DNA of 64,000 bases from Dermabacter sp. p3-SID358. GTDB lineage: Bacteria > Actinomycetota > Actinomycetes > Actinomycetales > Dermabacteraceae. The stretch's first letter is position 1; every line of letters starts with the position of its first letter. Of the stretch, positions 40,346-49,078 are shown one piece after another. The position numbers were made by a program, and so were the translations under genes. Location: the NCBI RefSeq assembly GCF_025147465.1, contig NZ_JALXOZ010000012.1:10156-74155 (forward strand), read 5' to 3'. Below the pieces are notes generated by a model. It made no database searches, was not told the origin of the DNA, and worked only from the letters and a program-made list of their open reading frames with translations.

Positions 40346-41245
40346 ATGGCAAGCGCAGCACAGTGGATCGAGGGCGCACGCCCCCGCACGCTTCCCGCGG
40401 CGATCGCCCCAGTTGCGGCGGGAACGGGACTCGCGCTCATGCACGCCGGCTACCAGGAAGGCGTCACACTCCCCCGGGCTCTGCTCGCGCTTGTACTCGC
40501 GCTCGCCCTGCAAGTGGGCGTCAATTACGCGAATGACTATTCCGACGGTATCCGCGGAACCGACGACGACCGCGTCGGCCCGTTCCGTCTCACCGGCTCG
40601 GGAGCAGCGAGGCCCATCGCCGTTAAGCGTGCGGCGTTTGCATCGTTTGGCGTAGGCGGCCTCGCGGGCCTCGTTCTCGTGATCCTCGCGGGCGCCTGGT
40701 GGATGCTTCTCGTGGGCATCGTGTGCATCCTTGCCGCGTGGTTCTATACGGGCGGAAAGCACCCTTACGGGTACTTGGGGCTCGGCGAGGTCATGGTGTT
40801 CGTGTTCTTTGGTCTTGTTGCCGTCATGGGCACAAGCTACCTGCTCTCGGGACACACTGGGCTCGATGACTTTCTCGTCGCGAGTGCCGTCGGGCTATGG
40901 GCATGCGCGGTCATGCTGACAAACAATCTCCGCGACATTCCCTCCGATCGCGTTTCGGGCAAGCGCACAATCGCGGTTCGGCTTGGCGACGGGGCCACGC
41001 GCGTGGTTTATGCCGCGATGATTCTCGTGCCGTTCCTCTTGCTCATTCCGGTGGTTCCGCACGCGCCGATCGTCGCGCTCACGTTCCTCGCGTTGCCGCT
41101 CGCGATGGTGCCCGTGAGGCGCGTCATCGAGCAGCGCGCCGCGGGGCGCGATCTCATTCCCGTTCTTGCGGCGACGGGCAAGCTCGAGCTTGTTGCCTCG
41201 CTTCTTATGCTCACAGGCTTCGCGCTGAGCACCGCGCTTCTCTAG
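40346..41245 (+). CDS. menA: 1,4-Dihydroxy-2-naphthoate polyprenyltransferase
   Basis: UbiA-family membrane enzyme attaching the polyprenyl chain to the naphthoate; 299 residues with about nine spans. The first Asp-rich motif is VNYANDYSDGIRGTDDDR and the second is NNLRDIPSDRVSGKRT. It starts immediately after menE (ATG 40346), so menB-menE-menA is one operon. The final methylase (menG/ubiE) is not in the window. Confidence 0.95.
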   Translation: MASAAQWIEGARPRTLPAAIAPVAAGTGLALMHAGYQEGVTLPRALLALVLALALQVGVNYANDYSDGIRGTDDDRVGPFRLTGSGAARPIAVKRAAFASFGVGGLAGLVLVILAGAWWMLLVGIVCILAAWFYTGGKHPYGYLGLGEVMVFVFFGLVAVMGTSYLLSGHTGLDDFLVASAVGLWACAVMLTNNLRDIPSDRVSGKRTIAVRLGDGATRVVYAAMILVPFLLLIPVVPHAPIVALTFLALPLAMVPVRRVIEQRAAGRDLIPVLAATGKLELVASLLMLTGFALSTALL

Positions 41246-41276
41246 GGCGAGGTGCGCCCCTTATTTTGCTGGTGCC

Positions 41277-41570
41277 CTACTCGCCTCGGTCGAGGAGGGA
41301 ATCCTCCTCCTCGGCATCGAGCTCCGCATCGGTTTTCGTGCCACGTCTTTTCTCTCGGCGCTCCTCGACCGAGTGCTCGAGGTTTGTGGCAACCCCCTGG
41401 CGGAGCCTGCCGAGCGCAAGAATCGAGATGAGCATCGCGATCACGGCCGCGAGGATGCCCGTGAAGAACCAGTGCACACCGGGCATGAGGAAATACAGGA
41501 GCGCCCACGTCCCTCCGAAGAGGGCGAGCCGGATGATCGAGTAAAGCACGTAGTTTCGCATTGTCTCCAT
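41277..41570 (-). CDS. DUF4229-like small membrane protein
   Basis: A 97-residue protein with two spans (YSIIRLALFGGTWALLYFL and FFTGILAAVIAMLISILAL) and a charged, Glu-rich tail with HSVEERREKRRGTKTDAE. Small two-span DUF4229 proteins are commonly found beside menA in actinobacteria, to my recollection. The start may be ATG 41570 or 41561. It is convergent with menA. Confidence 0.7.
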   Translation of the reverse strand: METMRNYVLYSIIRLALFGGTWALLYFLMPGVHWFFTGILAAVIAMLISILALGRLRQGVATNLEHSVEERREKRRGTKTDAELDAEEEDSLLDRGE

Positions 41571-41598
41571 TATCCCCCGTCATGAAAGAATGACGGGT

Positions 41599-42129
41599 AT
41601 GCCTCGCTTGATCCTGGTCCTCGCCTACGTAGCCCTCACGGTGTATGCCATCGCTGATGTCACGAATACACCCGAGTCACGCTCGAAGGGGCTGCCGAAA
41701 CTCGGGTGGATCTTCGTGATCGTGTTCGTGCCCTTCCTCGGGGCGTTTTTGTGGCTCCTCCTCGGCAAGGGCAACATTTCCGGGCCGCGCTCGCCTCGCA
41801 AATCTCGCGCGCGCGGGCCCCAGCGCCCGCTCGCCCCGGACGACGATCCCGCGTTCCTCGCAAAGCTCGAGCAGGAGAACCGCGCGCGCCGTCGCGAGCA
41901 GATTCAAGAGGAGATGCGTCGCAAAAAGCGCGAGGCCGCGGAGGGTGGAAGCTCCGCGGGCGAATCGAGGCCGCGCCCGGCCACGCCGCGTCCTCCCGCA
42001 CCGAAAGACGACTCCTCCATCACACCAGGGAAGGGCCCACGCGACTACACCGTTCGCGACTATGAACGCCCCGAAGACAAGCGCACGGGCGATCTCGAGG
42101 GTCCGGACGACGACGGCGCACGCCGCTAA
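41599..42129 (+). CDS. PLDc_N-domain membrane protein
   Basis: About 176 residues. Two close hydrophobic segments (LILVLAYVALTVYAIADV and GWIFVIVFVPFLGAFLWLLL) form a phospholipase-D-nuclease amino-terminal (PLDc_N) unit. It is followed by a long basic then acidic disordered tail (RRREQIQEEMRRKKREA, Pro-rich middle, DDDGARR end). The domain occurs as a membrane anchor. It is adjacent to and divergent from the DUF4229 gene. Starts at ATG 41590 or 41599 cannot be separated. It overlaps the next convergent stop by 4 bases. Confidence 0.7.
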   Translation: MPRLILVLAYVALTVYAIADVTNTPESRSKGLPKLGWIFVIVFVPFLGAFLWLLLGKGNISGPRSPRKSRARGPQRPLAPDDDPAFLAKLEQENRARRREQIQEEMRRKKREAAEGGSSAGESRPRPATPRPPAPKDDSSITPGKGPRDYTVRDYERPEDKRTGDLEGPDDDGARR

Positions 42130-43361
42130 AATTCAATTTGCTTTGCAGGCTCCCCGGGATCGGAAACGATCGTGACCGCGGAACGATGAGGGTATTTCAC
42201 CTCGTAATCATGCTCCCACTGCTGCGCAAAAGTCGCGGCATCAGCATGCGACACGAGCGCCCACACGCTTCCACCGAAGCCTGCGCCGAAGGCAGAAGCC
42301 GCACGCGCCCCGAGTGCTCGAGCTGAGCGAGCAAGGTCGATGGTTTCGGGTACCTGGTTACCGAGCTTGCGTTCGGCGAGGTCTTGCGAACGCCCAACGA
42401 TTGCCGAAAACGCGTCAAAGTCTCCGCGAGCGAGGGCCGCGGCAGCTTCGGGCACAAGAACTTCGGATTCCTCAATGAACTGCTCGAGTCTCGCGCTCGC
42501 ATACCCGTCGGGCGTCACACGCCTGAGCGCATCGAGCTCACGCGAAAAACGGTCCACGGGCTGCGCAGGGTCAGCAATCCCGGTGAGGTCACGCACGACG
42601 CGGTGAAGCGAAGAGTCCTCGCGACCCGTGCGCTCGTTCCACGCCTCGAGCACAGCCCCGAGTGCGGCGGGCCCGCGATTGTAGGCCTCGCGCGCGGCGC
42701 CCGTCTTTTCCGCGAGCACCCCGCTCACGGCGACCACGAACGTGAGGTCCTCAGGAAGTGACGCGGTGCCGAGAACCGTCGGAGGATCAAAAACCACGTG
42801 GCTAAGCGAACCGGGCTCGGTTGCGAGCATGCCCGTGTGATCGAGCGAGCCGCCCGAGGTCCCCACGCCGGCGAGTCCCGCAAAGTTCTTGAACCGCTTG
42901 CCGTTCTCGATCGAGGCGGCATATCCGGCGAGGTCAACGCGGTCCTTGATACCTTGCTTCCATTCCTCGCGCGAGGGGAGGTCGTTGAGGTCGGCAAGAG
43001 TGAGCGCGACTGCGGTGAGCACCGCGGAAGAGCTACTCATACCCGAGGCAGGCGGCAGATCGGAATCGATAGTGAGTTCGGCCGGGGCGAGAGGGCCGAA
43101 ATTCGTCGTGAGCCGGTCGAGAACGGTCTGGACGTAGCGCGCCCAGTGTCCTTTCGACAGGCGAGGGTCCTGCAGCGGCACGAGGTCGGCTCGTTCACCG
43201 CCCAGGGAAGTGCGAATCGAGAAGGGCGAGGAGGCGTCGGACTTGTTTCGCCCGCGCACGCTCACGGACCGCTCCACCGCCGACACAAGCACCTGCCCGC
43301 CCGCGTAATCGGTGTGTTTGCCGAGCACCTCGATGCGGCCCGGGACGCGCCAACCCTTCAC
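42126..43361 (-). CDS. GHMP-family sugar kinase, galactokinase-like
   Basis: A 411-residue kinase related to galactokinase but distinct from galK at 19.1 kb. It has VPGRIEVLGKHTDYAGG (Lys where galactokinases have Glu), DLPPASGMSSSSAVLTA (ATP loop), GVGTSGGSLDHTGMLA and AFGAGFGGSVWALV. The substitution in the sugar-binding motif implies another substrate. Its GTG start overlaps the stop of the upstream nucleotidyltransferase (GTGA, 43358-43361), so translation is coupled, suggesting kinase product and nucleotidyl transfer belong to one route. Confidence 0.82.
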   Translation of the reverse strand: MKGWRVPGRIEVLGKHTDYAGGQVLVSAVERSVSVRGRNKSDASSPFSIRTSLGGERADLVPLQDPRLSKGHWARYVQTVLDRLTTNFGPLAPAELTIDSDLPPASGMSSSSAVLTAVALTLADLNDLPSREEWKQGIKDRVDLAGYAASIENGKRFKNFAGLAGVGTSGGSLDHTGMLATEPGSLSHVVFDPPTVLGTASLPEDLTFVVAVSGVLAEKTGAAREAYNRGPAALGAVLEAWNERTGREDSSLHRVVRDLTGIADPAQPVDRFSRELDALRRVTPDGYASARLEQFIEESEVLVPEAAAALARGDFDAFSAIVGRSQDLAERKLGNQVPETIDLARSARALGARAASAFGAGFGGSVWALVSHADAATFAQQWEHDYEVKYPHRSAVTIVSDPGEPAKQIEF

Positions 43362-44152
43362 AGACGCACGCTCACGTGCGCGAGGCGCCTCTCGACATCG
43401 GCAATATCGTCGCGGCGAGAAAGATCGAGAACGCCACCTGAAACGGGCACGACCTGGACATCCGCAAGCGCAAGAACAGCGTCGACGATCTCGTACTCGC
43501 CGCGTGCTGAGGGCACTATCGCCCGGCACGCCTCGAACACGGCCTTCTCGAATGCGAAAAGATTCATCGATACGGGTGCGTTCTCGCCGTATTTAGCACG
43601 TTCAGCTTCCGACGGTTTCTCAATCATGCCGGTCAGGTGGCGTTCGGAGTGCCGGATGAGCGCGAATGCGGCGATCCTCTCGGCGGGGATGTTGCTGTTC
43701 TCCACGAGCGACATGCGCTCAAAGCCCGCGATCGCATTGCCCGTGACTCGCGTCATCGCCTCGAGAGCCTCGTGCGGGTAGAGGTTATCGCCGTTGAGCA
43801 TGAGGAACGGCTCCTCCCCCACGGCCTTTTCGGCACTCGCGAGGGCATTCGCCGTGCCGAGCGCCTCCTGTTGGACCGCGAAGTCGATCCGCATCCGCTT
43901 GGGAGCACGTGTGCGCGCATGCTCTCGGAACGCTTCGTGCTCGGGCGCCACGACGATGATCGCCCTCGTGATCCCCACATCGGCGAGGGAGCTGAGCGAG
44001 TAGTCGATGAGGCGATGCTCGCCGATCGGCATGAGGGCTTTGTAACCGAGGCTCGCGGCGGCGGCCTGTTCGGCGCTCAAACTCGCGGTTTCACCTTCGG
44101 CGCGCATGCGTGTGCCGAGGCCACGCGCGAGAATCACGGCGGTGTTGATCAC
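43358..44152 (-). CDS. Sugar-phosphate nucleotidyltransferase-like protein
   Basis: A 264-residue NTP-transferase-fold protein. It has VILARGLGTRMRAEGE (nucleotide loop), YKALMPIGEHRLIDYSLSSL with the conserved lysine, FLMLNGDNLYPHEAL (metal Asp), and EKPSEAERAKYGENAPVSM. GTG 44150-44152 follows GGAGAGA. It is shorter than GlmU or GalU and lacks added domains. It is translationally coupled to the GHMP kinase, a kinase/nucleotidyltransferase pairing typical of sugar salvage to NDP-sugar. The exact sugar is unknown. Confidence 0.78.
   Translation of the reverse strand: MINTAVILARGLGTRMRAEGETASLSAEQAAAASLGYKALMPIGEHRLIDYSLSSLADVGITRAIIVVAPEHEAFREHARTRAPKRMRIDFAVQQEALGTANALASAEKAVGEEPFLMLNGDNLYPHEALEAMTRVTGNAIAGFERMSLVENSNIPAERIAAFALIRHSERHLTGMIEKPSEAERAKYGENAPVSMNLFAFEKAVFEACRAIVPSARGEYEIVDAVLALADVQVVPVSGGVLDLSRRDDIADVERRLAHVSVRL
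43618..43629 (-). repeat. Near copy of the recurring 12-mer
   Basis: Minus-strand GAAACCGTCGGA, one mismatch, in the nucleotidyltransferase gene, where it is the sense strand. Confidence 0.35.
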
Positions 44153-44195
44153 GGGTCTCTCCGAACGATGGGGCATGCACAAGCGCTTCCCAATT

Positions 44196-45014
44196 CTAGA
44201 CGTAGCGCCTCGCGATCTCGAGCGCCTCGCGGGCGTAGCCTCCGCCGAAGAGCGCGGCGTGCAAAAGCACGAGGTGCAAAGAGTGAAGGGGGACCAGATC
44301 GCGCCAACCATGCGAGAAAGAGTGCGCAGATGCGTAGCCTTCGATGATGCGCGCGAGGTGCGGCGCGCCGAAAAGAGTAAGGGCCGCGAGGTCATCGAGT
44401 CGATGCCCCGAATACGCCGTGGGGTCGATCAGCACGGCGCCCTTGGCGTCAAAAAGCACGTTGCCGGCCCACAGGTCGCCGTGCACGCGTGCGGGCGGCT
44501 CGTCATCGTCGAACACCCCATCGCGAAGCCGCGCCACGAGCCGCCCGAAAAGCGCGCGGTCGTCCGCGTCGAAGAGGTCTCCCGACGCACGCACGAGAGG
44601 AGCGACGCGAAGCTCACCAAACATCGGGCCCCACGACGTGTACTCCCCCTCGTGTGCAAGCGGGAGAGCGAGCTGCTCGCCCGCGGGCCCCTGAAGGCCA
44701 TCGCCCTCGAACGCCTTTCCCGAGGCATCGATCGGGCCGAGCCCGAAGCTCATTCGCCCGTCGTCAGTGTCGCGTCCCGTTCCAGCTCCGTGCGTCAGGG
44801 CAAGCGCCGCGCCAAACTCGCGCGCCATCTTCGCACTCGGTGCGACCTGAGAAATCTGCTCGATGCACAGCTGGGAAGCGTCGGACCCCACGATCCCGAC
44901 CACCCGGGCCCCGCCGCCCGCGGCCGCCGAGGCGAGCCACTCGAGGCCCGCGCGCTCCCACTGGACGGCGCGCGCCGTGCCAGCTTTGCGAAAAACTCCC
45001 GGATTGCGCTCCAT
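44196..45014 (-). CDS. Fructosamine kinase-family protein
   Basis: A 272-residue aminoglycoside-phosphotransferase-fold kinase. The catalytic loop is ARVHGDLWAGNVLFD and the metal motif is VLIDPTAYSGHRLDDLAAL, both typical of the fructosamine/ketosamine-3-kinase family, which repairs glycated proteins or phosphorylates small ketosamines. An amino-terminal truncation of the nucleotide-binding lobe is possible: the usual phosphorylated-lysine region is short. It starts 3 bases after the ccsB end and is followed 43 bases later by the nucleotidyltransferase. A near copy of the 12-mer encodes SDAS at 44874-44885. Confidence 0.8.
   Translation of the reverse strand: MERNPGVFRKAGTARAVQWERAGLEWLASAAAGGGARVVGIVGSDASQLCIEQISQVAPSAKMAREFGAALALTHGAGTGRDTDDGRMSFGLGPIDASGKAFEGDGLQGPAGEQLALPLAHEGEYTSWGPMFGELRVAPLVRASGDLFDADDRALFGRLVARLRDGVFDDDEPPARVHGDLWAGNVLFDAKGAVLIDPTAYSGHRLDDLAALTLFGAPHLARIIEGYASAHSFSHGWRDLVPLHSLHLVLLHAALFGGGYAREALEIARRYV
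44874..44885 (+). repeat. Near copy of the recurring 12-mer
   Basis: GGAAGCGTCGGA followed by CCCC, one mismatch, antisense in the fructosamine-kinase gene, whose sense strand reads Gly-Ser-Asp-Ala-Ser. Confidence 0.4.
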
Positions 45015-45017
45015 TGT

Positions 45018-46061
45018 TTAGAGTCCCGAGTAGGAGTGGAGGCTGTTGATGACGGTGTTCACGATCGTGTAGTTGAAGATCACGCATACGAAACCCGCGA
45101 TGCAAAAATACGCAGCGGGCTTCCCGCGAAAGCCCACCGTCGCACGCGCGTGGAGGTAGGCGGCGTAGACGACCCAAATGATGAACGTCCACGTTTCCTT
45201 CGGGTCCCAATTCCAGTAGCGGCCCCACGCGTAGTTCGCCCAGATTGCCCCGAAGATGAGCGTGAAGGTCCACATCACGAAGCCCACGGCAGTCGTTTGG
45301 AAGGCGATTTGCTCGAGGCGTTTCGAGGAAGGAAGGCGCTCAAGAACCCGATCGAGGAGCGCGAAACGAGGCTGCTCCCCCGCCTCAACGCGGCTCTCGC
45401 GTGCGTGTTGGAAGAGCTGAAGCACCGCGACCACCGCCGAGATCGAAAAGAGAGCCATCGAAAGAACCGCAACAATCACGTGGACCACGAGCCACGGAGA
45501 ATTCTGGAGGCTGGGCGTGAGGTGCGCAGCTGGCAGGTACCACGACGTGTACGCGATGACCATGATGAACAGCACCGGCGTGAGCACGAAGAGGCCAAGC
45601 CTTCTCATGTCCCGCACGCGAGAAGCGAGCAACAGGAACACCGCCATGATGACCGCAGCGCCCGTCATCGAAAATTCGTACATGTTGCCCCACGGGACGC
45701 GCTGAGTCGCAACGCCGCGCGCCACGACTCCGAGAAGCTGGAAGCCCGTCGCGAGCGCAGCGGCACCGAGCGCGAAGGAAAGCGGATTCATGCCGTTCGT
45801 ACCCGCGGGCTCCGTGGTCTCACCTGCAGGGCCGGAACGCTCGGGCTGTGCGGAGGGTGCTGGGCCGTGAAGTTCAGGGCTCGCCGCGGCGCCGACGGTT
45901 ACCAGCTCACGCTCGTGCACTTTCTTTTCTAGGCGCGCATCCGAATGCACACGCACCGCTCTCGCAATGTCGATGGCGAAGGCGACGAAGGCCATCATGT
46001 ACACGACCATCGCGAGCAAAATGAAAAAGTCCGATGCTGCGGCGAGCTGCTGGAGATTCAC
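45018..46061 (-). CDS. ccsB: Cytochrome c biogenesis protein CcsB (CcsA/ResC type)
   Basis: Membrane haem-handling subunit of the system II cytochrome c synthase, 347 residues and about eight spans. It carries WGNMYEFSMTGA and the WWD-type haem motif WGRYWNWDPKETWTFIIW, with flanking His in LVVHVIVAV and LHARATVGF. It follows resB by 10 bases. In this minus-strand operon the order phosphatase-resA-ccdA-resB-ccsB matches mycobacterial Rv0525-Rv0529. Confidence 0.94.
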   Translation of the reverse strand: MNLQQLAAASDFFILLAMVVYMMAFVAFAIDIARAVRVHSDARLEKKVHERELVTVGAAASPELHGPAPSAQPERSGPAGETTEPAGTNGMNPLSFALGAAALATGFQLLGVVARGVATQRVPWGNMYEFSMTGAAVIMAVFLLLASRVRDMRRLGLFVLTPVLFIMVIAYTSWYLPAAHLTPSLQNSPWLVVHVIVAVLSMALFSISAVVAVLQLFQHARESRVEAGEQPRFALLDRVLERLPSSKRLEQIAFQTTAVGFVMWTFTLIFGAIWANYAWGRYWNWDPKETWTFIIWVVYAAYLHARATVGFRGKPAAYFCIAGFVCVIFNYTIVNTVINSLHSYSGL

Positions 46062-46071
46062 TTTTCAGTCC

Positions 46072-47712
46072 TCATTCTCGTGAGTCGGTGGAGGCTGACG
46101 TAGGCGCGAGGCGATCGGCGAGGCGGGTCACGTCGTTTGCGAGGGCGAAATCCTCACTTCGCGCGAGACCCGCGACCTCAATTTCGCAGCCTTCGCGAGC
46201 GGGGGTTGCACGCACCCACACGCGGCGGCGCGGGATAAAGAGCGAAAGCATGAGACCGGCGGCCGCGACAAGCGCCATGACAAGCGTAAAGCCCTGCCAG
46301 GGGTCGTGTTTCACGTCAAAGGCAGCATAGCGCTTGATGTCGCGAAACTCGATACTCGAGCCGTCTGGAAGATCGAACTTCTCGCCAGGCGCAAGGGTCA
46401 TGAGCAGGGGTTTTCCATTCTCGCCCACGATCTGCTCGAGCTTCGAAACATCGATCTGATAAGCATTTGTGGGCACGCCCTCGTCGAGGCCCAAGTCGCC
46501 CGTGTGTGCCGTGAGGAAGAGCTTCGGATCTACGAGGCCCGCGTAGCTCGAGTGCGGCCCGCGCTCGTCTATCACTGCGGTTGGCGCAAAAATTCCCACG
46601 AGAGCCATTTGCTTCGGGGAGGCGTCGGGCATCTTGAGCACGAGCTGGCCCGTGTAGTTCTTGTCGTTCGCAACAGTGCGCACGGGGCCATCGGCCACCA
46701 CGTGCCCCTCCGGGTCGCGAACGGTGATGATGGGCGCGTATCCGTTGCCGAGGAGGAATGCGGTTGCGCCATCGACTTCGAGCGGCTCGTTCACACGCAC
46801 GCGCTGCTTGTAGGTCTCGCGCCCGGGCGCATCGACGGTGAGGTCCGCTTCAAACTTCGTCGGCAGACCAAAGGCCTTCGGATTGGAGGAGTCTGTAGAG
46901 AACTCGGCCCGGAACTGCTCGAGCGTAAAGCGGAACGGCGGCAGGTCGTCGGGATTGAACCACGCGCCCGGTTCAAAAGAGTCGTAGCTCGTGAGGGAGT
47001 TCGCGAATCCTTCTCCTTCGACGACCGTGATCTGGCCGCGATACGACGTCAGGTAGCCGAGCCCGACACCGAGAAGCACGCCAAGAAGCGCGAGGTGGAA
47101 CGCGAGGTTGCCGGCCTCGCGCAAATACCCGCGTTCGGCGCTCACGCTCAGCACACCCGATCCTTCTTCGAGTGTGCGGACCCGGTACCCCGACTTTTTG
47201 AGACGTTTCGCGGCGAGGGACTGAATCTGATTCGGGGTCGAACCCACAAGGCTTCTCGTCGTGTACCCCGTAAAGCGCTTAAGCCGGCGAGGCGTGCGGG
47301 GTGGTTTCGCAACAACCTGACGCGCGTACGTTGCACACCGCGGGAGCACACAGCCCACAAGGGAAATGAATAGGAGGAGGTAAATTGCACTAAACCACGG
47401 CGACGTGAACACATCGAAGAAGCCGGCCCAGTCCAGGAGCTCGCCCCCCCATCCGTTTTCAGCCAGGAACTGGTCCGTTTTTCCGGGGTTCACGGAACGC
47501 TGCGGAAGAAGCGAGCCGGGAACGGCGGCCACCGCGAGCAAAAGCAAAAGCACAAGTGCGGTGTTCATGCTCGTGAGTTGGCGCCACAAGAAGCGGAGAG
47601 TGCCTCGCACGCCGAGGCGCGGAAGGGTGGGAGCGGGCGCGGGCTCTTTGGTGTGTTCGGGCGACTGCTCGGGTGCGTGCTCCGGGGTTTCCGACGCTTG
47701 CTGGTCGTTCAT
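46072..47712 (-). CDS. resB: Cytochrome c biogenesis protein ResB
   Basis: Partner of CcsB in delivering haem to apocytochrome c; 546 residues. A Pro/Glu-rich cytoplasmic start is followed by spans near residues 70-90 and 125-150 (FSAIYLLLFISLVGCVLPR), a third near 225, and a large outer domain with the family VVEGEGFANSLTSYDSF and FRFTLEQFRAEF blocks, ending with a span (FTLVMALVAAAGLMLSLFI). ATG 47712 is eight bases after AAAGGAG. An exact 12-mer copy covers codons 4-8 (QASE). Confidence 0.93.
   Translation of the reverse strand: MNDQQASETPEHAPEQSPEHTKEPAPAPTLPRLGVRGTLRFLWRQLTSMNTALVLLLLLAVAAVPGSLLPQRSVNPGKTDQFLAENGWGGELLDWAGFFDVFTSPWFSAIYLLLFISLVGCVLPRCATYARQVVAKPPRTPRRLKRFTGYTTRSLVGSTPNQIQSLAAKRLKKSGYRVRTLEEGSGVLSVSAERGYLREAGNLAFHLALLGVLLGVGLGYLTSYRGQITVVEGEGFANSLTSYDSFEPGAWFNPDDLPPFRFTLEQFRAEFSTDSSNPKAFGLPTKFEADLTVDAPGRETYKQRVRVNEPLEVDGATAFLLGNGYAPIITVRDPEGHVVADGPVRTVANDKNYTGQLVLKMPDASPKQMALVGIFAPTAVIDERGPHSSYAGLVDPKLFLTAHTGDLGLDEGVPTNAYQIDVSKLEQIVGENGKPLLMTLAPGEKFDLPDGSSIEFRDIKRYAAFDVKHDPWQGFTLVMALVAAAGLMLSLFIPRRRVWVRATPAREGCEIEVAGLARSEDFALANDVTRLADRLAPTSASTDSRE
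47690..47701 (-). repeat. Exact copy of the recurring 12-mer
   Basis: Minus-strand GCAAGCGTCGGA followed by AA, near the 5' end of resB on its sense strand. Confidence 0.6.
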
Positions 47713-47744
47713 CGCGGCTTCTCCTTTCTCGCGTTCCGGGCGTG

Positions 47745-48503
47745 TCATATGACCGTCGTGAACGAGCCGGTCCACGTGGCCAGTTGCGCCATCCACGCGC
47801 CCCACTGGCCCGTGAGAAGCAGCGTGCCAATGATGATGAGGATCGCCCCGCCGAAAACGGTGATCGATCGACGATGCTTTTTGAGCCACGCCGACCACGT
47901 GAGCGCGCGGTCAAAAAGAAGGGCGAAGGCGAGGAATGGCAAACCGAGGCCGAGCGAGTACGCGAGAGCGAGGAGCGCTCCACGTGTAGCACTCCCTCCG
48001 TCAAGGGCGAGGGTGCTCACTGCCGCGAAGGTGGGGCCGATGCACGGGGTCCAGCCAAAACCAAAGATGATCCCCATGAGCGGAGCTCCCCACAGCCCAG
48101 CGTCGGGGCGTTTCTTCACGCGCACTTCTCCACTCAGACGTGGGAAGAGGCCAATAAAGAGGAGCCCCATGAGGATCACAACGATGCCCGCGACGCGGTT
48201 GATCCACGTCGCATGCGCGCCGAGCGTGTACCCGATCGCACCAACGAAGCCGCCCATGACCATGAAGATCACGGTGAAACCGAGAACGAACAGGAAGGCC
48301 CCGAGGGCGAGGCGCCCCGTGCGGTTGTGCGATTCTTCCCGCTGCCCGGCGATGCCCGAAACATAGGCGAGGTAGCCGGGTACGACTGGAAACACGCAGG
48401 GCGAAAGAAAGGCGACGATGCCCGCGAGCGCACTCACGGCCGCGGCAAGGAGGAGCGAGCCATCGAGAACCGTGCTCGCAAACACGTGCTGGATTTCAGT
48501 CAT
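47745..48503 (-). CDS. ccdA: Cytochrome c biogenesis protein CcdA
   Basis: Membrane thiol-electron carrier (DsbD family), 252 residues, six spans. The redox cysteines are in FLSPCVFPVVPGYLAY and FGFGWTPCIGPTFAA. It passes electrons from thioredoxin to the outer ResA protein. ATG overlaps the resA stop (48500-48503), so the two are coupled. Confidence 0.95.
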   Translation of the reverse strand: MTEIQHVFASTVLDGSLLLAAAVSALAGIVAFLSPCVFPVVPGYLAYVSGIAGQREESHNRTGRLALGAFLFVLGFTVIFMVMGGFVGAIGYTLGAHATWINRVAGIVVILMGLLFIGLFPRLSGEVRVKKRPDAGLWGAPLMGIIFGFGWTPCIGPTFAAVSTLALDGGSATRGALLALAYSLGLGLPFLAFALLFDRALTWSAWLKKHRRSITVFGGAILIIIGTLLLTGQWGAWMAQLATWTGSFTTVI

Positions 48504-49078
48504 TCGGCAAGGACCCGATCGATCATCGCGCTCAGAATCGAGGGGTCGGCGAGACCCGAGATCCGCGCGGCGACCCTGCCTTGCTTATCGAACACAAGGG
48601 TCGAGGGAACGGCGTTCGGGGAAACCTGCCCGCGAAGCGCGTAAAGGATGCTGCCGTCACGATCGGGGATCGACGGGTAGGGAATCGAAAACTTCTTCTC
48701 GAAAGCCTGGGCAGGGCCCGCTTCGTCACGCACGTTGATGCCGATGAACTCGACGCCTTTGTCGGCGTAGGTCTCATGGAGTTTCACGAGATCGGGAGCT
48801 TCTTTTCGGCACGGAGCGCACGAGGCATACCACACGTTGAGCACGACTGGAGCGCCGCGTTTCTCGCTCAGCATGAAGGTGTCGCCACCAAATGTCTCGC
48901 CCGTGAAATCGTAGGCGTCGCCGCGTTTGTCGAGCGCGATCTCGGTACTGACGCCCGAGCCTTCGACATAGCCGGTGTCGTAGCGGTCGGAGGTGTCGGT
49001 GCTCGCGCACCCGGCGAGGCCGATGATGGCAAGTGGAAGGGAGAGCGCCGCGCGGCGCGTGAAGGGTGCGGGTTTCAT
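48500..49078 (-). CDS. resA: ResA/TlpA-type thiol-disulphide lipoprotein
   Basis: Outer-membrane-face thioredoxin-like protein that reduces the haem-binding cysteines of apocytochrome c; 192 residues. The signal has lipobox IGLAGC at about residues 18-23. The active site is WYASCAPCRKEAPDLV, with the cis-Pro in NAVPSTLVFD. It overlaps ccdA and the phosphatase by ATGA-type junctions on both sides. Confidence 0.94.
   Translation of the reverse strand: MKPAPFTRRAALSLPLAIIGLAGCASTDTSDRYDTGYVEGSGVSTEIALDKRGDAYDFTGETFGGDTFMLSEKRGAPVVLNVWYASCAPCRKEAPDLVKLHETYADKGVEFIGINVRDEAGPAQAFEKKFSIPYPSIPDRDGSILYALRGQVSPNAVPSTLVFDKQGRVAARISGLADPSILSAMIDRVLAE

Noticed and set aside
42126..43361. Second galactokinase (galK2)
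   Set aside because: The sugar-binding motif has Lys for the conserved Glu and the gene is coupled to a nucleotidyltransferase, so a different substrate is more likely.
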